In this document: piece after piece, positions 19,029 to 28,281 of the stretch
Numbering within the stretch: position 1 is the first letter of the stretch
Layout of the letters: the number at the start of each line of letters is the position of its first letter
Assembly (NCBI GenBank): GCA_963734575.1
Contig: CAVTHT010000005.1
Span: 1 to 64,000 of the forward strand
Direction: 5' to 3'
Length of the DNA stretch: 64,000 bases
DNA from: CAIWHR01 sp963734575
Lineage (GTDB): Bacteria; Pseudomonadota; Gammaproteobacteria; Burkholderiales; Casimicrobiaceae
Made by a program: the position numbers and the translations under genes
The notes under the pieces: generated by a model
Databases searched by the model: none
What the model was told of the DNA's origin: nothing
Seen by the model: only the letters and a program-made list of their open reading frames with translations

Positions 19029-20721
19029 ATGCAGTGGCTCGCGGAGACGCTGCACAAGTACCCGGAGCTCCCGGTCTTCCTCGTCGTGGGCCTCGGGTAC
19101 TGGCTGGGCGCCTTCAAGGTGAAGGGCTTCGGCCTGGGCCCGGTGACCGGCTCGCTCCTCGTGGGCCTTGTCGTGGGCTATTACGTCGACATCCCGGTGT
19201 CCGGCACCGCGAAGTCGATCCTCTTCCTGATGTTCCTCTTCAGCATCGGCTACTCCGTGGGACCGCGCTTCTTCGCGGCGATGAAGGGAGACGGGCTGCG
19301 CTGGGTGGCGCTCGCCGTCACCGTCACGGTCACGGGGCTCGTCGCCTCGGTCGTCGCGGCCAAGGTGCTGAAGCTCGATCCCGGCCTCGCGGCCGGGCTC
19401 CTTTCGGGAGGGCTCACGCAGTCCGCCGCCATGGGCACGGCGAGCGAGGCGATTCGCGCGCTGCCCTTGTCCGTCGCCGAGCAGGACGTGCTCGTCGCGC
19501 ACGTCGCGGTGGCCGACGCGCTCTGCTACGTCTTCGGCGCGCTCGGCGTCATCGTCTTCTGCAGCCACATCGGACCGAAGCTCCTCGGCGTGGACCTCAA
19601 GGCCGAAGCGCGCAAGGTCGAGGACGAGCTCGGCATCGACCGCGTGAAGGCAGGCGTCGCCTCCGCATGGCGTCCCTTCGAGATGCGCGCCTATCGCCTC
19701 GAGGCGGGGGGAAGCGCCATCGGCAAGACCGTGGCGTCGGCCGAATCGATGGTCCCCGACGCGCGCCTCTTCATCGAGCGCATCCGCCGCGGCGGCGCCC
19801 TCGTGTCGACCACGCCGCAGACCGTGCTCGAGGCGGGCGACGTCGTCGTCGCGTCGGGACGGCGCGAGGTGCTCGTCGAGACGCTCGGCACTTCGGCGGC
19901 GCGCGAAGTCGAGGACCGGGAGCTGCTCGACATCCCGATCGCGACCTACGACATCTTCGTGACCGGCAAGCAGGTCATCGGCCGCACGCTTGGCGACATC
20001 GTGCGCGACATGGGCGAGACGCGCGGCGTCTTCCTGCGAGAGATCGTGCGCGGCGGGACCAAGGTCCCGGTGGGGCCGGGCACCGTCGTGGAGCGCGGCG
20101 ACGTGCTGCGCGTGATGGGGCCGGAGCCCGCGGTGCTGCGCGCGGAAAGCGTGATCGGCCGCACGGTGATCCCTACCGACACCACGGACTTCGTCACGCT
20201 CGGCATCGCGATCTGCGTGGGCGCCCTCCTCGGCGTGCTTCTCGTGCTGCCGGTGGGCTCGATGCGCATCGCGATCGGCACGAGTGTCGGCACGCTCCTC
20301 GCGGGGCTCGTGGTCGGGTACTCCATTCGGTGCGGCCGCTCTTCGGGCGCATTCCCGAGGGCGCCGTTCGCTCATGACTTCGCTCGGCCTCGCGGGCTTC
20401 GTCGCCATGGTCGGGCATCGGCGCCGGCCCGCATTTCATGAGCGCGCTGCGCGAGGCGGGCGTGGGCCTTTTCTTCGGCGGCGTGGTGGTGACGCTCGTG
20501 CCGCTCTTCGTCGGCCTCTACTTCGGCCGCTACGTGCTCAGGTTCAATCCCGTGCTGCTGCTCGGCGGCCTCGCCGGCGCGCAGACGATGACGGCCGCCA
20601 TGGCCGCGGTGCAGGAACGCGCCGAAAGCACGGTCGCCGTCCTCGGCTACTCGGCACGGTCGCGATCGGCCACATCTTTCTCACTACGTGGGGCACGGTG
20701 ATCGTGAACCTGGTGACGTGA
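19029..20721 (+). CDS. AspT-type aspartate:alanine exchanger, second copy (3' frameshifts)
   Basis: Tandem paralogue of the preceding gene, 10 bp downstream. It is intact from ATG 19029 to about 20330: GYWLGAFKVKGFGLGPVTG, LMFLFSIGYSVGPRFF, GLLSGGLTQSAAMGTASE, then two RCK_C domains (LEAGDVVVASGRREVLVE; VERGDVLRVMGPE) and the start of the second membrane half (LGIAICVGALLGVLLVLP). Three shifts near 20335, 20410 and 20655 break the last 130 residues (LREAGVGLFFGGVVVTLVPL; GGLAGAQTMTAA). Two different exchangers next to one decarboxylase may form a heteromer or serve different substrates. Confidence 0.75.
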
Positions 20722-21400
20722 GCTTGCCGGATCTGGCCCCCGCTGAGCGGCGATCTCGTCCTGTCGGCGCTCGAAGCGGCCGCGGTGATCGTCTCGGCCA
20801 TCGCCGGCATGATCGTCGCCTCGAACAAGGGCATGGATATCGTCGGCGCGTACGCGCTCGCATGCGTCAACGCCTTCGGCGGCGGGACGGTGCGCGACCT
20901 GCTTCTCGACAACCGGCCTTTCTACTGGATGCCAGCACTGGGTTTTCCTCCTGGCGATCCTCGCGATCTGCATTCCCTTCGTCTACAGCGCGCGCAGGTT
21001 CGCTTCGCCTCGGCGGAAGTGCATCGGCGCTCGGTGCGGATGGACGCGGTCGGCCTCGCGCTGTTCACGATCGCGGGCACCGGCATCGCCCTGGCCGCGA
21101 CGGCACGCCGCTGGTCGTCGCGTCCTGATGGGTGTGGTCACCGGCACCACGGGCGGCGTGCTGCGCGACGTCGTGGTGAACGAGATGCCCGATCTCTTCC
21201 GGCCCGGCGGTCTATATGCGACCGCGGCGTTCGCAGGCGCCATGACCTTCGTCGCCGCACTCGCCACCGGTGTCGAGTACACGACCGCCTCCATCCTGGG
21301 GGTCGGCATCGTACTCGCCCTGCGGCTCGTCTCGATCCGCCTCGGCGTCGCCATGCCGCCGCCGCAATGGGCGACGGAGCAGCCGCCGCCGCACGCGTGA
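20722..21400 (+). pseudogene. TRIC/UPF0126-type trimeric cation-channel-like membrane protein (frameshifted)
   Basis: Two repeats of the UPF0126 (TRIC channel) type: ALEAAAVIVSAIAGMIVASN with ACVNAFGGGTVRDLLLDNRP, and, in another frame, VVTGTTGGVLRDVVVNEMPD with LYATAAFAGAMTFVAALATG. The GGG-RDLLL and GG-LRD motifs mark the two repeat units. Indels near 20720 (no clear start), 20940 and 21120 break it. It is the last member of the decarboxylase-exchanger array. E. coli homologues have been linked to amino-acid or ion flux, but a role here is inference. Confidence 0.7.
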
Positions 21401-21402
21401 TC

Positions 21403-21422
21403 TGTCGAGAAACGCAAGGACC
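21403..21422 (+). promoter_or_regulatory. 20-bp regulon motif, copy 2
   Basis: TGTCGAGAAACGCAAGGACC lies three bases after the TRIC stop codon and 55 bp before ATG 21478, oriented toward it. It marks a new transcription unit. Confidence 0.6.
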
Positions 21423-21477
21423 GACGTTCCCTGGTCTCGACAGCATCGGCATCGTTACCGTTATCGAGGAGTCCCGA

Positions 21478-21861
21478 ATGAAGACAAGGATGACGTTGCG
21501 TGGCGTCGCACTGGCGGCTTGCGCGACAGCGGTGCTCCTCGCGAGCTCTGTCCGCGCGGACGAGATACCGCTGGTGACGGGCGAGCACTGGACGAAGTCA
21601 TCGGAGCAGGTCAAGAAGGCGTATCTCGTCGGGATCGCCAACGTGATCCAGGTGGAGCGCGCGTACAACACCACCAATCCGCCGCCGGACGTCCAGAGCG
21701 TCGTTCCGCGCCTCGCACGGGGCCTCAGGGACCAGACGCTGGACGGCGTGCGCGAAGGCCTCGACCGGTGGTATGGCTCGCATCCCGATCAGCTGCAGCG
21801 GCCCGTGCTCGAGACGATCTGGTTCGAGATGGTCCAGCCGGCGCTGGCCAAAGCCCAATGA
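21478..21861 (+). CDS. Exported protein of unknown function
   Basis: A 127-aa protein with a signal peptide ending SVRADE. The mature domain of about 100 residues contains EQVKKAYLVGIANVIQVERAYN and a C-terminal TIWFEMVQPALAKAQ helix. It is soluble, probably periplasmic and without Cys. GAGGA precedes ATG 21478. No family can be named with confidence. It is followed 13 bp later by a glycine-zipper lipoprotein. Confidence 0.65.
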   Translation: MKTRMTLRGVALAACATAVLLASSVRADEIPLVTGEHWTKSSEQVKKAYLVGIANVIQVERAYNTTNPPPDVQSVVPRLARGLRDQTLDGVREGLDRWYGSHPDQLQRPVLETIWFEMVQPALAKAQ

Positions 21862-21874
21862 CGGAGACGACGAC

Positions 21875-22102
21875 ATGAAACGCTATGGAATGCTCATCGC
21901 CGCGCTGACGGCGATCGGGGTGATCGGTTGCACGACGATGACCCCGCAGGAGCAAGGCACCGTGAGCGGCGCGGTCATCGGCGCTGCCGCCGGCGCGGGC
22001 ATCGCGGCCATCTCCGGTGGCAGCGGCTGGACCGGCGCCGCCATCGGCGCAGTGGCCGGCGGCGTGGCCGGCAACATCAAGGGCAGCAAGCAGACGCAAT
22101 AG
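21875..22102 (+). CDS. Small glycine-zipper lipoprotein (OsmB-like)
   Basis: A 75-aa protein. Lipobox GVIGC sits at residues 15-19, then TTMTPQEQGTVSGAVIGAA and glycine-zipper repeats (GAAIGAVAGGVAGNIKG). This size and layout match osmotically inducible lipoprotein B-type proteins. It is the second gene of the unit led by motif copy 2. Confidence 0.7.
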   Translation: MKRYGMLIAALTAIGVIGCTTMTPQEQGTVSGAVIGAAAGAGIAAISGGSGWTGAAIGAVAGGVAGNIKGSKQTQ

Positions 22103-22211
22103 CGGTGGTGCTTCCGCTCCCGCCTGCGTTGCACTACGATCAGCGCACGCGTGGCGGCGTCTTCGGACCCGTGATGATCGCCCCTATGCCCATCGTCATC
22201 GAGGAGCTCTC

Positions 22212-22697
22212 ATGAGGACACTGATCGTGACCGCCGTTGGCGCCCTCGCCATTGCGGCAGCCAGCACGCTGTGGGCGGCGACGCCCACGCCCGCCAATGA
22301 CGACGCCGCGTCGCTCGTCACGTTGCGCCGCGAAGTGCACCAGGACAAGCGCGGCGTGATCGAGAGAGGTCTCGAGCTCACGCCCGCCGAAGCGAAGCGG
22401 TTCTGGCCTCTTTACAACCGCTACCAGCGCGACCTCGACCGCATCATCGAGCGCCAGAACCGCGCGGTGCTCGACTACATCGAAGCCGACGCGTCGATCA
22501 CGGACGCCAACGCCAAGCGCATCGCGGCGGAGATGATGAAAGCGGATTCGGACGAGCAGCGGCTGCGCGAGAAGCAGCTGCGCAAGTTCCTGTCCGTGCT
22601 GCCAGCCAAGAAGGCGGTGCGCTACATGCAGCTCGAGAACCGCATCCGGATGGTCGTGCGCTACGACATCACCGAGCAGCTGCCGCTGGTGCAGTAA
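22212..22697 (+). CDS. Exported helical protein, Spy/CpxP-like in outline
   Basis: A 161-aa protein with a signal peptide ending TLWAATP. The mature part is highly charged and helical. Its ELTPAEAKRFWPLYNRYQRDL segment resembles the LT..Q motif region of Spy/CpxP-like periplasmic chaperones, and KQLRKFLSVLPAKKAVRYMQLE is typical of the same group in betaproteobacteria. The assignment to the Spy/LTXXQ superfamily is by pattern only. GAGGAG precedes ATG 22212. Confidence 0.65.
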   Translation: MRTLIVTAVGALAIAAASTLWAATPTPANDDAASLVTLRREVHQDKRGVIERGLELTPAEAKRFWPLYNRYQRDLDRIIERQNRAVLDYIEADASITDANAKRIAAEMMKADSDEQRLREKQLRKFLSVLPAKKAVRYMQLENRIRMVVRYDITEQLPLVQ

Positions 22698-22717
22698 GCG
22701 ACACTCGCCGCGGCTGG

Positions 22718-23929
22718 CTAGAGCAGCAGTTTCAGCAGGTGGCCCGCAATCTCCTCCGCCGGAATCACGGTCAGCAGGAGCGGGGCCATGGGAAGAAGCG
22801 TCGCGCCCGCGAGCAGCAGGATCGAGTCGCGCGTGATGGGCACGAGGCGCGTCGCGTGCATCGTCTCGAAGCTGTTCCCGATGTCCGCGAGGGACTGGAT
22901 GTCGCCCGTCCCGAGCGGTGAGGCGCCCGCAGGCGCACCTCCCGGCAGCCACGTGGCCTCGAAGTCCCGCACGTAGCGCTGCGCCAGGCGCCCGTAGATG
23001 CGGGCGCAAAGGTGCTTCGCCGCCGCGACCTGCGGTCCGAACACCACGAGCGGCCCGAGCACCAGCAGCAGGAGCACGCCGACGATGATCGCGACCTCGT
23101 ACTTGGCATCGAAGAGGTGCGCACCGGCGTAGAAGATGCGGTTGGCGATCGTTCCCGCGGCCAGCGCGCCGTGCGCCATCGCCAGCGGCACGAAGGCGAA
23201 CACCGTTGCCGACAGGAATCCGAGTCCGGCCATCCGATCGGCGTGCATGGCAGACAGCTGCAGGCGAATGCGCGACACCTGCCACAGGAACCGCATCCAG
23301 ACGACCATGCGGAAGTACCAGCGGATCAGCAGGAACTGGAAGATCGGCACGCTGACATACGCGTACCAGATTCCCGCCAGCGTGAGACGGCTGGTGCCGT
23401 CGGATACGCGCGCGTACCAGGTGGTCACGTCCAGCGATCCGACCGCCCGCCACACGACCGGCACACCGATGCCGTAGACCGCAACGATCATCAGCACTTC
23501 GGCGATCACGGAGTTCCGCAGCCGCATCGCCGCGCGCAAGGTGTCGCGGAAGCGTTCGGTGGCTTCCGGCGGCACGAGACCGCGATTCAGGAACTCGTTG
23601 GCGACCGGCCGCAGCCGCTTGTGCACCACGAGCTCGGCGAGAATCAGCAGCGGCATGGCCACCAGGAAGCGCACGTGCACCTGGATGTCCGTCAGGAACG
23701 GCACGGCGGCCGACCCACCGATGGCATCACCACCCGCGGCGGCAAGCACGAGCAGCGGCAGCCACGCGAACAGCGCGATCACCACGATGCGACGCCGCAC
23801 GAGCTCGAGTGCGTCACCGGCGATGTGCGCGCGTCGCAGAAGCTGGTAGAGCGGGCCGCCGAGGATGATCGAGAAATCCTTCGGATCGTCGTCCAGAGGC
23901 GTGTCGAGCGTGAAGCGCAGCGCAGTCAT
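22718..23929 (-). CDS. Polytopic membrane protein of unknown function
   Basis: A 403-aa protein with about seven hydrophobic segments, including RIVVIALFAWLPLLVLAAAG near residue 48, VLMIVAVYGIGVPVV near 145, WYAYVSVPIFQFLLI near 190, VAIIVGVLLLLVLGPLVVF near 280 and a C-terminal helix. No transport or catalytic motif is recognised. It is intact, and convergent with the preceding gene with a 20-bp gap. Confidence 0.75.
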   Translation of the reverse strand: MTALRFTLDTPLDDDPKDFSIILGGPLYQLLRRAHIAGDALELVRRRIVVIALFAWLPLLVLAAAGGDAIGGSAAVPFLTDIQVHVRFLVAMPLLILAELVVHKRLRPVANEFLNRGLVPPEATERFRDTLRAAMRLRNSVIAEVLMIVAVYGIGVPVVWRAVGSLDVTTWYARVSDGTSRLTLAGIWYAYVSVPIFQFLLIRWYFRMVVWMRFLWQVSRIRLQLSAMHADRMAGLGFLSATVFAFVPLAMAHGALAAGTIANRIFYAGAHLFDAKYEVAIIVGVLLLLVLGPLVVFGPQVAAAKHLCARIYGRLAQRYVRDFEATWLPGGAPAGASPLGTGDIQSLADIGNSFETMHATRLVPITRDSILLLAGATLLPMAPLLLTVIPAEEIAGHLLKLLL

Positions 23930-23960
23930 GATGAACCCGGCGTCCGGTTACCTTGCGTCA

Positions 23961-23988
23961 CCTCCGCCGCGTCGGGGAGTGGCGGAGG
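23961..23988 (-). terminator. GC-rich inverted repeat, possible terminator
   Basis: CCTCCGCC and GGCGGAGG form a perfect 8-bp stem around a 12-nt loop, 66 bp after the stop of the outer-membrane protein gene at 24055. There is no T-run, so intrinsic termination is only possible. Confidence 0.35.
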
Positions 23989-24054
23989 CGCGCCGCGCGG
24001 GACACGACGGCCCGCGCACGATGCAACCCCCGCAACACCGAAAGGACCGTCAAC

Positions 24055-24654
24055 TCAGAAGCGGAAGTCGATGCCGCCCATGTAGCTGTCGACACGGATC
24101 TTGTCGTTCTTCATCCATTCGGCGAAGAGGCCCCAGTTCGGGTGAAACTTCCACCGGGCACCGACACCGTAGGTCGCTTCGTTCTGCTTGTCGTGACGGT
24201 CGGCCGTCGCCTCGGGCAGATTGCCCTTGAACTTGATCTCCGAGCGCGCATAGCCGATGCGCCCGTAGAGATCGAACGCGCTGATCGGCACGATGCCTAC
24301 GAGCGAGATCCCGTACGACTGCGCGCGCGCCGAGCCGTTGACGTACACGTTCGTCCCGGCGGCGGTGCCGTTGAAATCATATTTGCCGAGGTCGTAATAG
24401 CCGAGCTCGACGGCGAAGAACGGACTGAATCGCAAGCCGCCACGAACCGTGTACGTCGTGTCGGTGTCGTCCAGCACCGCGTTGGTGAGGCCGGTGAGCT
24501 CGCTGGCGGACCGGTTGAGCGAGCCCTGGCCGACGCCCGCGCCGATGTACCACGGCAGTTGCGGGGTTGCCCAGGCGGCGGGAGCCTGCGCAAAAGCCAT
24601 CGACGATGCGCCCAGCAGCGCCGTCGCCACCACGATACCGCTGATCTTCTTCAT
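24055..24654 (-). CDS. Outer-membrane beta-barrel protein (OmpA-like transmembrane type)
   Basis: A 199-aa protein with a signal peptide (GIVVATALLGASSMAFAQ). An eight-stranded OmpW/OmpA-like barrel follows, shown by alternating strands such as WYIGAGVGQGSLN, TYTVRGGLRFSPFFAVELGY, FDLYGRIGYARSEIKF and ATYGVGARWKFHPNW. The C-terminal strand ends in Phe (YMGGIDFRF), the usual Bam signal. Ligand or pore function unknown. No copy of the 20-bp motif was found upstream. Confidence 0.8.
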   Translation of the reverse strand: MKKISGIVVATALLGASSMAFAQAPAAWATPQLPWYIGAGVGQGSLNRSASELTGLTNAVLDDTDTTYTVRGGLRFSPFFAVELGYYDLGKYDFNGTAAGTNVYVNGSARAQSYGISLVGIVPISAFDLYGRIGYARSEIKFKGNLPEATADRHDKQNEATYGVGARWKFHPNWGLFAEWMKNDKIRVDSYMGGIDFRF

Positions 24655-24835
24655 GCTTGAAGCTCCATTCCGGATTGAACTGCCTGATGAGGCACGTCGT
24701 CCGCGCTGGGAAACGAACGCGCGAACCGCTGCCTCTTCTGTCTCGATGATGCGCGGCCGCGCCGCGTGGCGCCATGGCACCAAGGTGCTGACCGGATGTT
24801 TGTTGCAGATGTGCTACAACCAGGACGGGGCGGTA

Positions 24836-25210
24836 TCAGTGCGGTGACGCGAAGCTCCGCACCGTATCGGCCAGCGCGCGTCCGGTAAACGGTTTCACGA
24901 GGAGCGCTGCGGCACCGGCCGCCGTGGCGTCGAGCCTGAGGTCCGGGTCGTCGTCCGCCGTGATGAGGATGACGGGTGTCGGCGACAGCATCGAGCGCAG
25001 CTTGCGTTGCAGATCGAGCCCCGACATGCCGGGCAGATCCACGTCCACCACGTAGCACTGCGCGCTGACGTCGCCTGCGGAGAGAAGGTCCTCCGCCGAC
25101 CGGAAATGGTCGGCGCGCACTCCCATCAGGCGAAACATGCGAACGATCGCAAATGCGATGCCTGCGTCGTCCTCCACCAGCGCGATGCGCACCGGCAGGT
25201 CGTTGCCCAT
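24836..25210 (-). CDS. Single-domain response regulator (receiver only)
   Basis: A 124-aa CheY-type receiver: acidic pair LVEDD, phospho-acceptor Asp in YVVDVDLPG, switch Thr in LITADDD and Lys in LVKPFT. It has no output domain. It is the third gene of the minus-strand operon after the kinase and the FixJ-type regulator (27-bp gap), so it may act as a phosphate sink or modulate the same kinase. Confidence 0.85.
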   Translation of the reverse strand: MGNDLPVRIALVEDDAGIAFAIVRMFRLMGVRADHFRSAEDLLSAGDVSAQCYVVDVDLPGMSGLDLQRKLRSMLSPTPVILITADDDPDLRLDATAAGAAALLVKPFTGRALADTVRSFASPH

Positions 25211-25237
25211 TACTGCTCCAGGCCGTTCGTGGAGCCA

Positions 25238-25933
25238 TCATTGTCCGCTCCGCACGGCGGTGCGCAATGCGTCTTTGGGGCCGTCGGAGGGTGTGGGCGC
25301 GAGCGCAACACCGCACGCGTGCAACTGATCTGCGACATGCACGAGGTCGGGCACGCGGCGCACGCCCATCTTCATCATGACCCGCGACCGGTGCGTCTTG
25401 ACCGTGCGCTCCGCCGTGTCCAGCGCGTAGGCGATCTGCTTGTTGAGCAGCCCGGCGATCACCCCGGCCATCACCTGCCGCTCGCGCGCGGTGAGCGTCG
25501 CGTAACGCCCGGCGAGACTGGCCGCGCGGCTCCGCTGCCTGGCGTTCTCGTCGTCGCGCTCGAGGGCAATGGCAAGGGACCCGAGGAGCGTATTCGTCTC
25601 CACGGGTTTCGTCAGGAAGTCGATGGCGCCCGCCTTGATTGCGCGGACCGTCGTGGGAATGTCGCCGCAACCGCTGAGAAATATCACGGGATGCGCGTTG
25701 GTGCGGCCACGCAAGGCAGCCTGCAGGTCGAGGCCCGTAGGCCCGGGCATGGAGAGATCGAGCAGCACGCATGCGGGACTGCGCGAGTCGTCGGCAAGCA
25801 GGTACTCGCCGGCCGAAGCGTGGAGCACCGGCTCGAGGCCCGCACCGCGCAGGATGCGGCCGAGCGCCACGCGGTACGACGCGTCGTCGTCGACGACGTG
25901 GACGATGCCGCGCAACGCAAGTCCCGCTGTCAT
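25238..25933 (-). CDS. FixJ-family response regulator (receiver plus LuxR HTH)
   Basis: A 231-aa regulator. The receiver holds HVVDDD, phospho-Asp in VLLDLSMPG, T/S in IFLSGCGD and Lys in FLTKPV. The C-terminal GerE/LuxR helix-turn-helix reads LTARERQVMAGVIAGLLNKQ, with TAERTVKTHRSRVMMKMG as the recognition part. FixJ/TodT-type proteins activate promoters after phosphorylation. It overlaps the kinase stop by 4 bp (ATGA). It is one of two phospho-signalling outputs in the window and a candidate for the regulator of the repeated 20-bp motif; that link is inference. Confidence 0.88.
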   Translation of the reverse strand: MTAGLALRGIVHVVDDDASYRVALGRILRGAGLEPVLHASAGEYLLADDSRSPACVLLDLSMPGPTGLDLQAALRGRTNAHPVIFLSGCGDIPTTVRAIKAGAIDFLTKPVETNTLLGSLAIALERDDENARQRSRAASLAGRYATLTARERQVMAGVIAGLLNKQIAYALDTAERTVKTHRSRVMMKMGVRRVPDLVHVADQLHACGVALAPTPSDGPKDALRTAVRSGQ

Positions 25934-26938
25934 GACGTCATGGCCGGGACCCAGACCCGGAAGATGGCGCCGCGCGACCGTCCGGCATCGGCGCTGACGA
26001 TACCGCGATGCGCATCGACGATGGCCCGCACGATCGACAGCCCGAGGCCCGTGCCTTCGGGCTTCGTCGTGAAGAAGGATTCGAACAGGCGACCTGCATC
26101 GCCGGCCGCCACGCCCGGCCCGTGGTCCCGGACGGCGATCTCCGCTCCGCCGCGGCAGGCGCGGGTCTGGATCTGCACCTCACGCTCGCGTTCCGGCGTG
26201 GACTGCATCGCCTCCATGGCGTTGACCACCAGATTGATCAGCACCTGCTGCATTTGCACCGCGTCTCCGGCAACGGCAGGCACGTTGCCTGCGAAGTCCT
26301 GGACGATCCGGATCCTGCGCCGTGTCGCATCGGAGGTCAGATGATGGATGGCCGCCATCACCTCGGCGTTCACGTCGAGCTGCGCGAAATGCAGCTCGCG
26401 CTTGCGGAGCAGGATGCGTAGGCCGCGTATCACCTCGCTGGCGCGCAGATCATCGGCGCGGATGTCGCGCACGATGGCACGCAGCTCGTCGAGGTCGGGA
26501 CTGTTCCTGGTCGAGAATCAGGTCGGCGGCGTCGGCGTTGCTGAGAATTGCGCCGAGCGGCTGGTTGATCTCGTGCGCGATGCTCGCGGCGAGCACGCCC
26601 ATGACCGACAGGCGCGCCGCGTGCGCGAGCTCCGTCCGGCGCCGCTGCGCTTCCTCCTCCGCATGCTGGCGGCGTCGTCGCTGCCACAGGAGTCCCCACA
26701 GGAGCCCTGCCTGGAGCACCACGATCGCGCCGAGCACCGCGACGGGTCCGCTATAGGTGCGCCAGAATTCCCGCGAGCCGAATGCGGTGCCGAATTCCCC
26801 GGGCAGCTCTCCTGGGGCGAGCTGCACGCCGGCACCCTCGCATGCGGTGACCACGACGCCGCAAGCGACGCACAGGCCGGCCAGCCAGCCTGCGTGCCAG
26901 CCAGGGAAGCGTGCCGTTGCAGGTGCGCAGGATTGCAT
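25930..26938 (-). CDS. Membrane sensor histidine kinase (one frameshift)
   Basis: The N-terminus has hydrophobic segments (AGWLAGLCVACGVVVTA; GPVAVLGAIVVLQAGLLWGLL) bracketing a short periplasmic loop. A coiled linker follows, then the phospho-acceptor H box SIAHEINQPLGAILSNADAA. After a shift near 26505 come the N box (VLINLVVNAMEAM), G1 (DHGPGV) and G2 (GTGLGLSIVRAIV). The domain order fits FixL/TodS-type HisKA-HATPase kinases that partner FixJ regulators. No PAS or haem domain is visible, so the signal is unknown. Confidence 0.82.
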
Positions 26939-26970
26939 GACGTCGTCGATATGCGCCGCAGCGGGCCGCG

Positions 26971-27342
26971 TCAGTCGTCGACGGCCTTCCAGCCGTCGGG
27001 CAGCTTGCAGAGCGTCCACGAGCTGACGTTCTTCAACCCGCCGGCGGAGACCGCGAACTGGGCGCGGCGACACGTCTTGCCATCACGCACGAATGCGGTG
27101 CGCGGAGTGACGGAGCCCGATGCGCCCGTCGCGGGGTTCTCCCAGGCATACGCTTCGCCATCGCGTCCTTCCTCGAGCGCGGACCGGATCACGCCGTTGG
27201 CGATCTGGAAGTCGTCCTTCGTCATGCGGCTCACCGGCGCGTCCTTGAGGAAGTAGCCCTCCGCCGCGGACGCGAGCGGCGACGCAGCCGCGACCATCAG
27301 GACACTCGCGAAGGCGAGCAGGCGGGTGTTTCGGTGAAGCAT
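26971..27342 (-). CDS. RT0821/Lpp0805-type surface/exported protein
   Basis: A 123-aa protein with a signal peptide (LLAFASVLMVAAASPLASA). The mature domain has the WENPATGASGSVTP motif and paired Cys (KTCRRAQFAV; WTLCKLPDGW) typical of the 17-kDa/RT0821 surface-antigen-like family. Probably periplasmic or outer-membrane associated. Motif copy 3 lies 59 bp before its start. Confidence 0.72.
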   Translation of the reverse strand: MLHRNTRLLAFASVLMVAAASPLASAAEGYFLKDAPVSRMTKDDFQIANGVIRSALEEGRDGEAYAWENPATGASGSVTPRTAFVRDGKTCRRAQFAVSAGGLKNVSSWTLCKLPDGWKAVDD

Positions 27343-27401
27343 GCGAAGCCTCCGGATGGCTCGTGCGCGATGGGTCAATCTTCGTGGATGGCCGCAAGGC
27401 T

Positions 27402-27421
27402 CGTCCTCGCAAATCTGGACA
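27402..27421 (-). promoter_or_regulatory. 20-bp regulon motif, copy 3
   Basis: On the minus strand TGTCCAGATTTGCGAGGACG, one mismatch to consensus in the GAG core. It points at the surface-protein gene 59 bp away. Confidence 0.55.
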
Positions 27422-27522
27422 AGCATTCCGCCTCCGCGAGGCGATGAGCGTGCGGCTGGCCTGTGCGCAGCTGGAACGGCGAGTCGGGGCGTGCGCTCGG
27501 CGCGCCGGCGGGTGCTGCCGGA

Positions 27523-28239
27523 TCAGCCCGGGACGAACGAGACCAACTCGAGGATTGCGTGCTGGCTGCGAATCATGGCGGCGTCGCGGCCGGTGCCGTC
27601 GATGTACTGCGCGTCGCGCACCTCACGCACGAAATTGCGCACGGCGGGCGCGTACCAGGTGACGTAGTTGCACTCGGTGGCCTGCCGCCAGAACTCGTTG
27701 TCGTCGAGGCGCATGCTGACGCGCAGCTGGATCACGTCCACCGTACCCGCCGGGGTGGACATCGAACTCCACGTCCCGACGCGCACCCAGCGGGTGATCT
27801 CGCCGTCGCGCTTCAGCGCCTCGTTGTAGTTGGCAATGCGCTGGTTCCATTGCTTCCCGGGCGCAAGCGGGAATTCGTAGCGCTTGAGCGTTCCCGCGAA
27901 ACGCCGGGTCTCGGCGTCGAGCAAGGCACCCTGCGCGACGAGACCGGGTGCTGCCCAGATCTCCTCGCGCACGTTGTCCACGGTCGGACCCTTTTGCGTG
28001 ATTCGCACGCGGATGCCTTCGGGGCCCACCGCGATCACTTCCTGCGTTTCGTCCCACACGACCGGCGAGCGGTAGCCGTCCTGAGCGCGATATGTCCACC
28101 GGTCTCCCACGCGATACACCGGCGCATCCGCGGCCGGGCCGCTGCCGCCGGCGACCATGCCGTCGCCTGTTGCGCAGCCCGCCAGCGTTGCAGCAGCTGC
28201 GAGCAGAAACGATCTACGGCTGCAAGCGCTCATCGCCAT
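27523..28239 (-). CDS. Lipoprotein of unknown function
   Basis: A 238-aa protein with an N-terminal SRRSF and lipobox AATLAGC, so it may be a Tat-exported lipoprotein. The mature part is beta-rich (YRVGDRWTYRAQDGY; VIAVGPEGIRVRITQKG; LKRYEFPLAPGKQWNQR), resembling domains found in uncharacterised betaproteobacterial outer-membrane lipoproteins. Two Met codons at the start (28239, 28233) are both possible. GGAGG precedes them. Confidence 0.7.
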   Translation of the reverse strand: MAMSACSRRSFLLAAAATLAGCATGDGMVAGGSGPAADAPVYRVGDRWTYRAQDGYRSPVVWDETQEVIAVGPEGIRVRITQKGPTVDNVREEIWAAPGLVAQGALLDAETRRFAGTLKRYEFPLAPGKQWNQRIANYNEALKRDGEITRWVRVGTWSSMSTPAGTVDVIQLRVSMRLDDNEFWRQATECNYVTWYAPAVRNFVREVRDAQYIDGTGRDAAMIRSQHAILELVSFVPG

Positions 28240-28281
28240 CCTCCCGAAAAGGCCGATCGGATGTTTGACGCAACTACTGCA

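Noticed and set aside
24790..28275. Second shared motif (GGATGTTTG..GCA) at about 24793 and 28259
   Set aside because: Only two copies with nine contiguous matches, at unequal distances from genes. Too little to separate from chance.
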